DNA of 64,000 bases. Source: Firm-04 sp964392175 (GTDB taxonomy: Bacteria > Bacillota > Clostridia > Oscillospirales > Ruminococcaceae). Both the position numbers and the translations under genes were made by a program. Shown piece by piece: positions 8,394 to 16,392 of the stretch (the first letter of the stretch is position 1; each line of letters opens with the position of its first letter). The stretch is from the NCBI GenBank assembly GCA_964392175.1, contig CAYMOJ010000007.1, forward strand, positions 7,235-71,234. Direction: 5' to 3'. The notes beneath the pieces were generated by a model, which saw only the letters and a program-made list of their open reading frames with translations, did no database searches and was not told where the DNA came from.

Positions 8394-8437
8394 CAAAAAA
8401 GCGGTACGCCTTGATGAAAAGGCGCACCGCTTTTTAT
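8394..8437. terminator. Bidirectional rho-independent terminator between ROK regulator and degV
   Basis: AAAAAAGCGGTACGCCTT and AAGGCGCACCGCTTTTT form a long stem with A-runs on one side and T-runs on the other. It would serve the convergent ROK gene and the minus-strand degV gene. Confidence 0.85.
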
Positions 8438-8469
8438 TTTTGATATCATGTATTTCGGTATGATGAAAT

Positions 8470-9360
8470 TTACTCCTGCAATGCTCTGCGCTGCTGACGA
8501 ATGACCAAGCCAACGACTTCCGGGCCGGAATTACAGGTGACAGTTGCGCCAATTGCCCAATATTGTGCTGGGGGATACCCCAACTGCTTAGTCAGTTGCG
8601 CTGCAAGTTCCTTGGCGAGCGTCTCATTTTTGCCGTGCATGATGACATAGGGCGTGTGGGGAATCATGTTTTCACCAGCAATTTTTACCATATAGGGGAC
8701 GATATGCTGTTCCCCCCGCACTTTTGTCAGTATATTGGATTGGCAATCAACGATACGACAAACAGGACGTACTCCCAACAGTTCACCGGCAAAGGCAGCC
8801 GCAGCACTTACTCTGCCAGAGCGTTTGACATATTTGAGCGTCAATGGGACAAAATACAAGGCGGCAGAAGCGACCCAATCTAGGAGATAATCAATGATTT
8901 CAGCGCAATCTGCCCCTCTGCGGAGCATTTTTGCGGCCTCTACCACACCATAGCCGTAGGTCGCGGTGTAATTTCTGCCATCAATGATATGGATGCGCAT
9001 GGGTCGATCATCGCACATATCCTCGCTGTAAAACTGTGCACGGGCGGCAACCGCGTTATCGTGGGTTGCTGATCCGCCACCACCGATACTCACATAGATC
9101 ACATCACTATAGCCCTCTGCATAGAGTCGCACAAAGGTATCGCGCATCTCAAAGGGGGTGATCTGTGCTGTAGAGGGGTATTCCTGTGCAGCGGTGATCT
9201 TCTCATAGAATTCTTCTTTGGTGAAATCCTTCAGCTCACGAGCGCATACACCATCTACGGTGACGGGAAAGTACAGCATTCCAATGCCAAGCTCCTCAGC
9301 GAGCGCGGTAGGAATATCACTGCAAGAGTCTGTCATCAGCTTGATTTTTTCTTTCAGCAT
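8470..9360 (-). CDS. DegV family fatty-acid-binding protein
   Basis: A 296-residue two-domain protein. The N-terminal LMTDSCSDIP and YPSTAQITP motifs and the central SIGGGGSATHDNA and KRSGRVSAAAAFAGELL motifs are typical of DegV/FakB proteins, which bind a fatty acid and present it to the FakA kinase for acyl phosphate formation. No fakA is in the window. The start has AAAGGATCT upstream. Family assignment is firm; the lipid bound and the partner are not known. Confidence 0.9.
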   Translation of the reverse strand: MLKEKIKLMTDSCSDIPTALAEELGIGMLYFPVTVDGVCARELKDFTKEEFYEKITAAQEYPSTAQITPFEMRDTFVRLYAEGYSDVIYVSIGGGGSATHDNAVAARAQFYSEDMCDDRPMRIHIIDGRNYTATYGYGVVEAAKMLRRGADCAEIIDYLLDWVASAALYFVPLTLKYVKRSGRVSAAAAFAGELLGVRPVCRIVDCQSNILTKVRGEQHIVPYMVKIAGENMIPHTPYVIMHGKNETLAKELAAQLTKQLGYPPAQYWAIGATVTCNSGPEVVGLVIRQQRRALQE

Positions 9361-9420
9361 ATGGAGATCCTTTCTGCATCAATGCGTCGATATGCGCATA
9401 GCGTCTTGTGTTATTTTATG

Positions 9421-9969
9421 TTATGTTTGGCTGATATCGTATGCACGGGGTGTCTCCGGCTCCCACACAGACTGTGCCATTCTGCCATTGAGGCAAAGCC
9501 CCTCAAAGTGATGCTGTCGTAGTACTTCGTAGGCGGCAACGGCAACGGCGTTGGAGATGTTCAGGCAGCGCAGCGTTTCGCGCATGGGAATGCGCACGCA
9601 GCGTTCAGGATGCGCCATGAGGAATGCATCGGAAAGACCGGTATCTTCTCTGCCAAAAAAAAGATAGGTCTCCTCCGGATAGTTTACCTCGGTGAAGAGC
9701 TGCCCGGTTTTTGCCGTAAAATAGAAGTAGGGATTCTGCGTACCGCTTACCTGATTTTGCGCAAAAAATGCTTCTACATTCGGATAGTGAAAAATTTCCA
9801 GTTTATCCCAGTAATCCAGTCCCGCGCGTTTGAGTTTTGACTCCTCGATGGAGAAGCCCAGCGGATGGATGAGGTGCAATCTTGCACCTGTAACGGCACA
9901 GGTGCGAGCAATGCTGCCGGTATTCTGTGGGATTCTCGGCTCCACCAGTACCAGATTCAGTCTTGGCAA
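9421..9969 (-). CDS. trmL: tRNA (cytidine/uridine-34-2'-O)-methyltransferase, SPOUT class
   Basis: A 182-residue protein starting at TTG with AAAGGAG eight bases upstream. SPOUT knot motifs are visible: LVEPRIPQNTGSIARTCA at the N-terminus, LFFGREDTGL in the middle, and IPMRETLRCLNISNAVAVAAYE at the end. It would methylate the wobble nucleotide ribose of certain tRNA-Leu isoacceptors using SAM. Length matches TrmL (about 155-185). Confidence 0.92.
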   Translation of the reverse strand: MPRLNLVLVEPRIPQNTGSIARTCAVTGARLHLIHPLGFSIEESKLKRAGLDYWDKLEIFHYPNVEAFFAQNQVSGTQNPYFYFTAKTGQLFTEVNYPEETYLFFGREDTGLSDAFLMAHPERCVRIPMRETLRCLNISNAVAVAAYEVLRQHHFEGLCLNGRMAQSVWEPETPRAYDISQT

Positions 9970-10074
9970 GAGATCGACTCCTTTCGGTTATGCGTTTTCG
10001 GAAAATACTCCCTTGCATAGTCGTCTGTGCGTGAGGGAATGCTGTGATCAGCAGAGCAAGGAAGGAGATTGAGC

Positions 10075-10254
10075 ATGATGCAATACAAAGCATTGGCAAA
10101 GGGCGTTGCCCTTGGTGTGACAGCAGGTACTGTAGGGTACTTTATTCTACAGGCAAGTGCTGGTGAAAAAAATCGTTTGAAGCGCCGCACAATGCGTGCC
10201 GTACAGGCAATGGGTGATGTTTGGGACAGCGTTTCAGATATGCTGCATATGTAG
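10075..10254 (+). CDS. Small membrane-associated protein, 59 residues
   Basis: The ATG at 10075 has GGAG seven bases upstream and is followed by a second ATG. One hydrophobic segment (KGVALGVTAGTVGYFILQA), then a basic KNRLKRRTMRAVQAMGDVW tail. The plan resembles small clostridial proteins with a glycine-rich helix and an RAxxAxGD tail; no function is known. It lies alone between divergently oriented trmL and convergent ruvX. A real gene is likely because of its ribosome site and composition. Confidence 0.65.
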   Translation: MMQYKALAKGVALGVTAGTVGYFILQASAGEKNRLKRRTMRAVQAMGDVWDSVSDMLHM

Positions 10255-10317
10255 TGCTTCCGTTTTTATGCAGTGTCACAGAGTGCGACTGACTGCTTGA
10301 ACAATATGCAGCATTGA

Positions 10318-10743
10318 TTAGTGCTGCGCGTTTGCTTTACGGTAGCCCATATAGCTTTCCAGGATCAGCACGGCGGCAACCGCATCGACCACAGCCTTAC
10401 GCTTTTTGCCACGCGTATTGGTTTCGTTGAGGATACGGTGTGCCGAGACGGTTGTGCAGCGTTCATCCCAAAGCGTGACAGGAAGCTGTGTCAACTCACG
10501 CAGAAGTGCCGCAAATGCCTCACATTTTTGCGCGCGTTCGCCGCAGCTTCCGTCCATATTCTTGGGGTGTCCCACTACAATTTCTTCCGCATGGGCAGAG
10601 AGTGCTGCCTGTGCGGTTTTTTCTGCGCAAAGTTGAAAATCAGGCTCAGTTAGTACACCATGGGGCGAGGCAAGCAGTTCCGTTTTGTCACAAGTCGCCC
10701 AACCTGTGCGTACATCCCCAAAATCGACTGCAAACAGAATCAT
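10318..10743 (-). CDS. ruvX: Putative pre-16S rRNA nuclease / Holliday junction resolvase YqgF
   Basis: 141 residues from the ATG at 10743 (GGAGG upstream). An RNase H-like fold with AVDFGDVRTGWA (first acidic residue), EIVVGHPKNMDGSCGERA, and WDERCTTVSAHRIL, then a C-terminal DAVAAVLILESY acidic pair. This matches the YqgF/RuvX length and motif order. It is implicated in 5' maturation of 16S rRNA. The start overlaps the stop of the phosphatase gene by four bases, so the two are translationally coupled. Confidence 0.92.
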   Translation of the reverse strand: MILFAVDFGDVRTGWATCDKTELLASPHGVLTEPDFQLCAEKTAQAALSAHAEEIVVGHPKNMDGSCGERAQKCEAFAALLRELTQLPVTLWDERCTTVSAHRILNETNTRGKKRKAVVDAVAAVLILESYMGYRKANAQH

Positions 10744-11423
10744 GTGTCGGTTTCCTCCTTTGCGGTCTCGTATCTGCACCATTGCGAGCGACGTAGCGTG
10801 GAATACTCGGCAGGCAGATGCGATGCATCGTTCTTGAAGATCAGTTTCCATCCGGTGTCGGTATCATATTCTACCAGAGACACTGCTGTATTGTCCGCCC
10901 AGCCCACATCAGCAAGACGCTCAGCATTGCAAAATTCTACGAAGCACAGAAAATTGCGGAGAGCACAGCCGTGAGAAACAATGGCGACAGTCTGCCCGGG
11001 GTGCTCGTTGGCAATGTGAGTGACCGCTTTTGTTATGCGATGCCACACATTGTTCATGCTTTCACCGTTGGGCGCTTGAAAACGCCACATTTCACCTGTC
11101 CACAGTTCATATTCAGCAGGAAAGGCATCCGGCAGAGCACACCACGGCTTGCCCTCCCAATCGCCACCGTTGATCTCATGCAGGGCGTACTCCTCATATA
11201 TGGGCAAATTGTGGTATCGATTGACTGCCATGGCGGTCTGCTTTGCACGCAGATAGGGGCTTGTATAGATCGCGTCCAATGGAATTTCGCCAAAGCGATG
11301 TGAAAGATATGCAAGTTGTTGTCTTCCTTTTTCGGTGATCTGTGTTTGTGTGCAGCCTTGAAAAAACTCGTTGGCGTTCCCTTCTGCTTCGGCGTGGCGC
11401 ACCAGATACACTCTGGTTACCAC
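10740..11423 (-). CDS. Histidine phosphatase family protein (phosphoglycerate mutase-like)
   Basis: A 227-residue protein beginning at GTG, seven bases inside the end of pyrD. The catalytic LVRHAEAEGN motif is at residues ~7-16, the second acid is in the YEEYALHEINGGDWEG region, and the second histidine is in AIVSHGC. This is the cofactor-independent-of-metal branch of the RHG superfamily; the substrate (small phosphoester or sugar phosphate) cannot be told. It sits between pyrD and ruvX in an overlapping gene string. Confidence 0.88.
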   Translation of the reverse strand: MVTRVYLVRHAEAEGNANEFFQGCTQTQITEKGRQQLAYLSHRFGEIPLDAIYTSPYLRAKQTAMAVNRYHNLPIYEEYALHEINGGDWEGKPWCALPDAFPAEYELWTGEMWRFQAPNGESMNNVWHRITKAVTHIANEHPGQTVAIVSHGCALRNFLCFVEFCNAERLADVGWADNTAVSLVEYDTDTGWKLIFKNDASHLPAEYSTLRRSQWCRYETAKEETDT

Positions 11424-12328
11424 GGACGCATCGTGCCGATCAGTTCAGCGGCGGTTTGGATGTTGTTTTCGTCCAGCCATTGATTCAGTTCGTGAATGAT
11501 GCGTACGGGTGCGTAGGGGTCAGTCAGCACGGCAGTGCCAACCTGCACGGCAGATGCCCCTGCCATCATCAGTTCGGCGGCATCCTTACCACTTGCCACG
11601 CCACCCATACCAATGATGGGAATTTTGACGGCATTGGCAACCTGCCACACCATACGCACGGCGACAGGGAACACGGCAGGGCCGGAAAGCCCACCGGTAT
11701 TGTTCTTGAGAATTGGGCGGCGCGTGCGCAGATCAATGCGCATACCCAGTAACGTATTGATGAGTGAAACTGCATCAGCGCCCTCGGCTTCTACCGCCTT
11801 GGCGATCTCTGTGATGTCTGTGACATTGGGTGATAGCTTGACCACCAATGGTTTTGTGGTTGCTTTGCGTACAGCTCTGACCATGGAGGCTGCTGTATCT
11901 GCCTGCGCACCAAATGCCAGGCCACCGTTTTTCACATTGGGGCAAGAGATGTTCAATTCCAGCATATGGACATCGGTCTTATCCAGCTTTGCAGCGGATG
12001 CAGCACAGGCTTCGGGAGAAGACCCTGCAAAGTTTGCGAGGATCACCGTATCCTGCTGCAAAAGCCACGGTAATTCGGATTGCAAAAAGGCTTCCATGCC
12101 GGGATTTTGTAATCCAACCGAATTGAGCATACCGGCAGGTGTTTCCGCGATACGAGGGGCGGGATTGCCGTTTTGCTTTTGGGGCGTTGTACCTTTTGCC
12201 GCGATGCCGCCCAACAGTGAAAGTGGATAATATTGTGCGTATTCTCTTCCGTAGCCGAACACGCCTGAGGCGGGAATAATCGGATTTTTAAATGCCACAT
12301 CGCATACTTTGACAGACAAATCAGCCAT
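11417..12328 (-). CDS. pyrD: Dihydroorotate dehydrogenase B, catalytic subunit
   Basis: 303 residues from the ATG at 12328, which overlaps the pyrK stop by eight bases. Class 1B features: NISCPNVKNGGLAFG with the catalytic cysteine, KLSPNVTDI, NTLLGMRID, and the FMN phosphate loop GMGGVASGKDAAE. It oxidises dihydroorotate to orotate with NAD through the PyrK iron-sulphur/FAD subunit. The in-frame extension upstream is out of frame with pyrK and is not coding. Confidence 0.96.
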   Translation of the reverse strand: MADLSVKVCDVAFKNPIIPASGVFGYGREYAQYYPLSLLGGIAAKGTTPQKQNGNPAPRIAETPAGMLNSVGLQNPGMEAFLQSELPWLLQQDTVILANFAGSSPEACAASAAKLDKTDVHMLELNISCPNVKNGGLAFGAQADTAASMVRAVRKATTKPLVVKLSPNVTDITEIAKAVEAEGADAVSLINTLLGMRIDLRTRRPILKNNTGGLSGPAVFPVAVRMVWQVANAVKIPIIGMGGVASGKDAAELMMAGASAVQVGTAVLTDPYAPVRIIHELNQWLDENNIQTAAELIGTMRPW

Positions 12329-13124
12329 TCCAGACCACCCTTTCCGCGTCAAATACAGGGCCGTCTTTGCAGACATGACCTGCGTGAATGCTGCCGTCAG
12401 TGAGGTAGAGATTGCAGGCACACACCAGACAGGCACCCACACCGCAACCCATACGTTCTTCCAGAGAAACCTCGCAGCGCACATCGTTTTCTTTTGCAAG
12501 AGCGGCAACGGCTCTCAGCATGGGCATAGGGCCACAAGCATATATGATATCTATTTTTTTCTCGTGGAGCAGTGCTGCCAGTGGCTCGGTAACCAAACCG
12601 TGGTGTCCTGCTGAGCCGTCGTCAGTACAGAGTAGTGTATCTGCACCCGTTTCTGCGAAGTCTTTTTGCAAAATAGCAGCCCCTTGATTACGAAAGCCGC
12701 TGATCACAGTGGCGTTTTTTTCATAATGCTGTGCCAACGGCAGCATGGGAGGTGTACCGATGCCGCCTCCGATCATCACGGCGGTGGCAGAGGGATCCAT
12801 CAGAGTAAAGCCGTGACCTAATGGCCCGAGGAGATTGACTGTATCCCCCGCTTTAATCTGCGAGAGAGCCTTTGTACCATCGCCTCTTACCTCAAATACC
12901 AGTCGCAATGTGCCTGCTTGCTTGTCAATCTCACAAATGGAGATAGGGCGACGCAGGGTATAGTTGCCATCCGGCAGCAGATGTACAAATTGACCTGCCT
13001 GTGCCTTTGCAGCAACAGCGGGACAGTCAATGATCATGCTCCACACGGTCATATTGAGCTGCGTCATGCTGCGCACGGGATATCGCAGGTTGGGCAGTGG
13101 ATAGGCTTGTTCATTCATACACAT
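12321..13124 (-). CDS. pyrK: Dihydroorotate dehydrogenase B, electron transfer subunit
   Basis: A 267-residue ferredoxin-reductase-like protein. FAD-binding region LRRPISIC, NAD-binding MIGGGIGTPPMLPLA, and a C-terminal 2Fe-2S cluster region with CGVGACLVCACN and a further cysteine in GHVCKDGPVF. It partners PyrD in pyrimidine synthesis. GGAGCG precedes the ATG at 13124. It lies between pyrF and pyrD with little or no spacing. Confidence 0.95.
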   Translation of the reverse strand: MCMNEQAYPLPNLRYPVRSMTQLNMTVWSMIIDCPAVAAKAQAGQFVHLLPDGNYTLRRPISICEIDKQAGTLRLVFEVRGDGTKALSQIKAGDTVNLLGPLGHGFTLMDPSATAVMIGGGIGTPPMLPLAQHYEKNATVISGFRNQGAAILQKDFAETGADTLLCTDDGSAGHHGLVTEPLAALLHEKKIDIIYACGPMPMLRAVAALAKENDVRCEVSLEERMGCGVGACLVCACNLYLTDGSIHAGHVCKDGPVFDAERVVWNG

Positions 13125-13141
13125 GATTTCACGCTCCGTTT

Positions 13142-14065
13142 TCAGCCGATTTTGATATAGGTCATGAGATCATCACGCATACGGATTGCTTCACGGCGTG
13201 CAGCACCCGCGAAATCGCGCTCATCGCACTGTTCTTTTTTGTATGCGCAAAGAATGGCGCGGGAGCTGTTGACGATAGCACCCAAGCCGTTTTTGTCAAA
13301 GCCGCCTGCAATACCCGCTGCACCGCCACCCTGCGCGCCATAGCCGGGTACAAGGAACATGGTATGGGGCATTCTTTTGCGAAGAGAGACCAATTGTTCC
13401 GGGTAAGTAGCGCCCACCACAGCACCGACTGCGCTATAGCCGTATGCACCGATGGTATCTGCCCCCCACTCTTCGCACTTATCGCCCATTCTGGCATATA
13501 GTGGCTCGCCATCGATGAGCAGATCCTGAAACTCGCCGGAAGAAGGATTCGAGGTTTTGCAGAGGACAAAAATGCCTCTATCGCGTTGTTTACAGACCGG
13601 TAGCAGCGGTGCAATACCATCCGTGCCCAGATAACCATTGACTGTCAGTGCATCTGCGCCGAAAGGCTCACACTCACTCTCACCAATCTTACAGGAGCCG
13701 AGGTGTGCGGCGGTATAGGCTTCCATTGTGGCACCGATATCATTGCGCTTGCCGTCAGTGATGACATACATACCGCGTAGTCTTGCATAGCGGATCGTAC
13801 GCTCCATGGTTTTGACGCCGTGGTGGCCATACATTTCATAGTAAGCGGCTTGCAGCTTCACGGCTGGTACGATATCGCAGACTGCGTCAATGATCTGCTG
13901 ATTGTATTTGAAAATCGCCTTAGCGGCAGCTTTCAGTGTTTCACCGTCCTCATCAAGGAAGGATTTTTTTAGATACTCCGGGACATATTCGAGCTTTGGA
14001 TCAAGACCCGCAACGGTGGGGTTCTTCATGTTGATGATTTTAGAAATCAGGCGGTCAAAAGACAT
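13142..14065 (-). CDS. pyrF: Orotidine-5'-phosphate decarboxylase, PyrF type 2
   Basis: 307 residues from the ATG at 14065, with GGAGG eight bases upstream. The longer form (about 300 residues) with NPTVAGLDPKLEYVPEY, KLQAAYYEMYG and the catalytic DGKRNDIGATMEAYTAAHL segment belongs to the TIGR02127 branch. It decarboxylates OMP to UMP. It is the first gene of a pyrF-pyrK-pyrD string that runs into a phosphatase and ruvX. Confidence 0.95.
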   Translation of the reverse strand: MSFDRLISKIINMKNPTVAGLDPKLEYVPEYLKKSFLDEDGETLKAAAKAIFKYNQQIIDAVCDIVPAVKLQAAYYEMYGHHGVKTMERTIRYARLRGMYVITDGKRNDIGATMEAYTAAHLGSCKIGESECEPFGADALTVNGYLGTDGIAPLLPVCKQRDRGIFVLCKTSNPSSGEFQDLLIDGEPLYARMGDKCEEWGADTIGAYGYSAVGAVVGATYPEQLVSLRKRMPHTMFLVPGYGAQGGGAAGIAGGFDKNGLGAIVNSSRAILCAYKKEQCDERDFAGAARREAIRMRDDLMTYIKIG

Positions 14066-14253
14066 AATAGTTCCTCCATTCGCGCTATAGATTTTTTTCT
14101 GTGGTTGGCATTTGCCCATGCACACAATTGTACACATACATTATATCATAATCAAGCCGGCATCGTCAAGCGTTCGTGGAAAATACCCTGAATTTTTTAC
14201 CGCGTGATGCAACCCATCTGCAAGATAATCATAAAAAACGGCAAGGAATACGC

Positions 14254-14282
14254 TTGTCAGCGACGCGGACTGCTGATATAAT
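14254..14282 (+). promoter_or_regulatory. Promoter for GH5 endoglucanase
   Basis: TTGTCA, 17 bases, TATAAT, about 65 bases before the start codon of the dockerin GH5 gene. The preceding ~180 bases between pyrF and this promoter hold no gene I can support. Confidence 0.8.
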
Positions 14283-14348
14283 AAAAAATACGGCTTATGT
14301 ACTCTAAGGGGGAGTGACAATTTCAGCCGACAGGAAGGAGTTTGATTT

Positions 14349-16073
14349 ATGTTCGATCGTACAAAAAACCGCAAGCTTGGGCTTGCAACTGTGCTGTGCC
14401 TACTTTCGGCACAGATTGCAGCACTGCCCTCACAGGCAGCAACCTTTACCGGCACACCCATTTCCGAATGCAATTATGTGAAAAGCTATGGCACACAGGT
14501 GAATGAGGATGTCTCCCTGGAAACCTCTTTGCAGGAGATTGGTGTACCCGCCAATGCAACGGTAGAAGAGATTTGGGTGAATGTCAGCGGGGAAGCAGGC
14601 AAGAATATCATGCCTGCCATTGGCTATACCGCTAATGGCTACAACGAAGAGAATTGGTATTCCGATTCCATGATCATTGCTGAGGCGAACGGCACTGTCG
14701 TGTTTGATATTCCGGAGGAATACCCCGTGGAAAATGCCTTCCAAGTGCAATTCTGGTGGGGTGATATCGACGAAATGACTGTAGAGAGCATCGGCGTAAA
14801 GGTACTGGGAGGCGATGCAGATATCCTTGGCGATTTGAATGCTGACGATGCAGTCAGTATTGCTGATGTTGTCGCTATGGTGCGCTATCTGACCGAGAAC
14901 ATGGGTGTGCTTGCACCGCAGAATGCTGATCTTGACGGAGATGGCGATATCGATACCGTTGACCTTACGCTCCTCAAGCGCGGCATCATGGATGGATCTC
15001 TTGGCACAACCGAATCGGATGAGCCTGTACAGGGTGGCGAGGGCTTTGATCAGACCGCTATGGAGTTTGTGGCAAACCTGCAGTTGGGCTGGAGCCTTGG
15101 CAATACGCTGGATGCCACCAGTGACTACGCAAGCAGTGCATACGGCTTTGAAACCGCATGGGGCTGCCCATATACCACAAAAGCGATGATCGATGCCGTG
15201 AAAGAAGCAGGATTCAATACGGTGCGAATCCCTGTAAGTTGGGGACAGAAAATGGGCAGCGCACCGGATTACAAGGTCAGCGAAGAGTGGATGAACCGCG
15301 TGTATGAGGTCGTTGGCTATGTACTGGAAAACGATATGTATTGTATCATTAACAGCCATCACGATACGGATTGGCAGGTGCCCTCTTACAGCAATCTGGA
15401 TGCGCAAAAGGCGCAATTGACTGCCCTGTGGACGCAGATCGGGCAGAAATTTGCAAACTGTGACGAGCATTTGATTTTTGAAACGCTCAACGAACCGCGA
15501 CTGGTTGGTCATGCCGATGAGTGGAACGGCGGCACTGCCGAGGCCAGAGCAGTGGTGAATGAAATGAATGCCACCTGCCTTGCTGCGATTCGCGCCAGCG
15601 GCGGCAACAATGATAAACGTTTTGTGGTGATGCCCGGCTATTGTGCCTCTCCGATTGCGACCGTGATCAACGATATGGTTCTGCCCGATGACGATCACCT
15701 GATCGTTTCCATTCACGCGTACACGCCCTATAATTTTGCGCTGAACACCGGCGGTACTTCCAGCTGGGATATCAACAGCGACTCTTATGAGATCGTGCAG
15801 AACTTTGAGCGCGTGAAAGCCAAGTTTATCGACAATGGTATTCCTGTGATTGTTGGCGAGTTCGGAGCACTGAATAAAAACAATGATTCCGAGCGCGCAG
15901 AATGGGCTGAGTATTATATCAAAACTGCTACTTCCTATGGAATCCCCTGTATTTGGTGGGATAACAACGCTTTTAATGGCAGTGGCGAAAACTTTGGCTT
16001 GATCAATCGCAGTTCCTGTACAGTGCAGTATCCTGAGGTTATGAATGCTTTGCTTCGCGGATTAAACGGTTGA
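14349..16073 (+). CDS. Secreted GH5 endoglucanase with internal dockerin
   Basis: 574 residues. A signal peptide spans ~1-30 (hydrophobic core LGLATVLCLLSAQIAAL, cut near SQA-A). Residues ~33-155 form a beta-rich module that could be a carbohydrate-binding domain. A type I dockerin-like pair of calcium loops follows at ~158-217 (GDLNADDAVSIADV; DLDGDGDIDTVDL). The GH5 domain fills the rest, resembling subfamily 4, with acid/base Glu382 in LNEPR and nucleophile Glu504 in VGEFG. It would be tethered to a cellulosome scaffold by the dockerin and cut beta-1,4-glucan. The dockerin sits between the two modules rather than at an end, which is uncommon. Confidence 0.92.
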   Translation: MFDRTKNRKLGLATVLCLLSAQIAALPSQAATFTGTPISECNYVKSYGTQVNEDVSLETSLQEIGVPANATVEEIWVNVSGEAGKNIMPAIGYTANGYNEENWYSDSMIIAEANGTVVFDIPEEYPVENAFQVQFWWGDIDEMTVESIGVKVLGGDADILGDLNADDAVSIADVVAMVRYLTENMGVLAPQNADLDGDGDIDTVDLTLLKRGIMDGSLGTTESDEPVQGGEGFDQTAMEFVANLQLGWSLGNTLDATSDYASSAYGFETAWGCPYTTKAMIDAVKEAGFNTVRIPVSWGQKMGSAPDYKVSEEWMNRVYEVVGYVLENDMYCIINSHHDTDWQVPSYSNLDAQKAQLTALWTQIGQKFANCDEHLIFETLNEPRLVGHADEWNGGTAEARAVVNEMNATCLAAIRASGGNNDKRFVVMPGYCASPIATVINDMVLPDDDHLIVSIHAYTPYNFALNTGGTSSWDINSDSYEIVQNFERVKAKFIDNGIPVIVGEFGALNKNNDSERAEWAEYYIKTATSYGIPCIWWDNNAFNGSGENFGLINRSSCTVQYPEVMNALLRGLNG

Positions 16074-16093
16074 GCAGCGCAATCATAAATGTG

Positions 16094-16132
16094 AAAAAGC
16101 GAGGCTGATTTTGATATCAGTCTCGCTTTTTT
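16094..16132 (+). terminator. Terminator after GH5 endoglucanase
   Basis: AAAAAGCGAGGCTGAT pairs with ATCAGTCTCGCTTTTTT, ending in a T run. Confidence 0.88.
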
Positions 16133-16283
16133 CTGTGACTTTGGTAGCGGAATTTGCAGCAGATATCGCAGAGCGGTGGCTTCCGATGTCACATGGCTGC
16201 GGTGGCTCTTGTTTGAATTGCCGATATTAACTTAAATGATGGGCTGCGTTATCTCTTTTTTAGGCAAATAAGCGAAAAAGGTA

Positions 16284-16312
16284 TTGACTTTTATACAGAG
16301 ATTTCGTATAAT
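16284..16312 (+). promoter_or_regulatory. Promoter for GH5 mannanase
   Basis: TTGACT, 17 bases, TATAAT, followed by a ~75-base leader with no clear regulatory fold. The region from the upstream terminator to this box contains no gene I can support. Confidence 0.85.
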
Positions 16313-16392
16313 GAAAGCTGTAGGGTAGCCGTTCTTGAGATGGCTGCCGTATGAGGGGTATCTATGGCAACATGAAAAAAGGAGAATGAAGT

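Noticed and set aside
10744..10851. N-terminal extension of RuvX
   Set aside because: The 36 extra residues overlap the phosphatase gene and the ATG at 10743 has a GGAGG site and the family's usual start.
12329..12508. N-terminal extension of PyrD
   Set aside because: It runs through the end of pyrK in another frame and is not conserved PyrD sequence.
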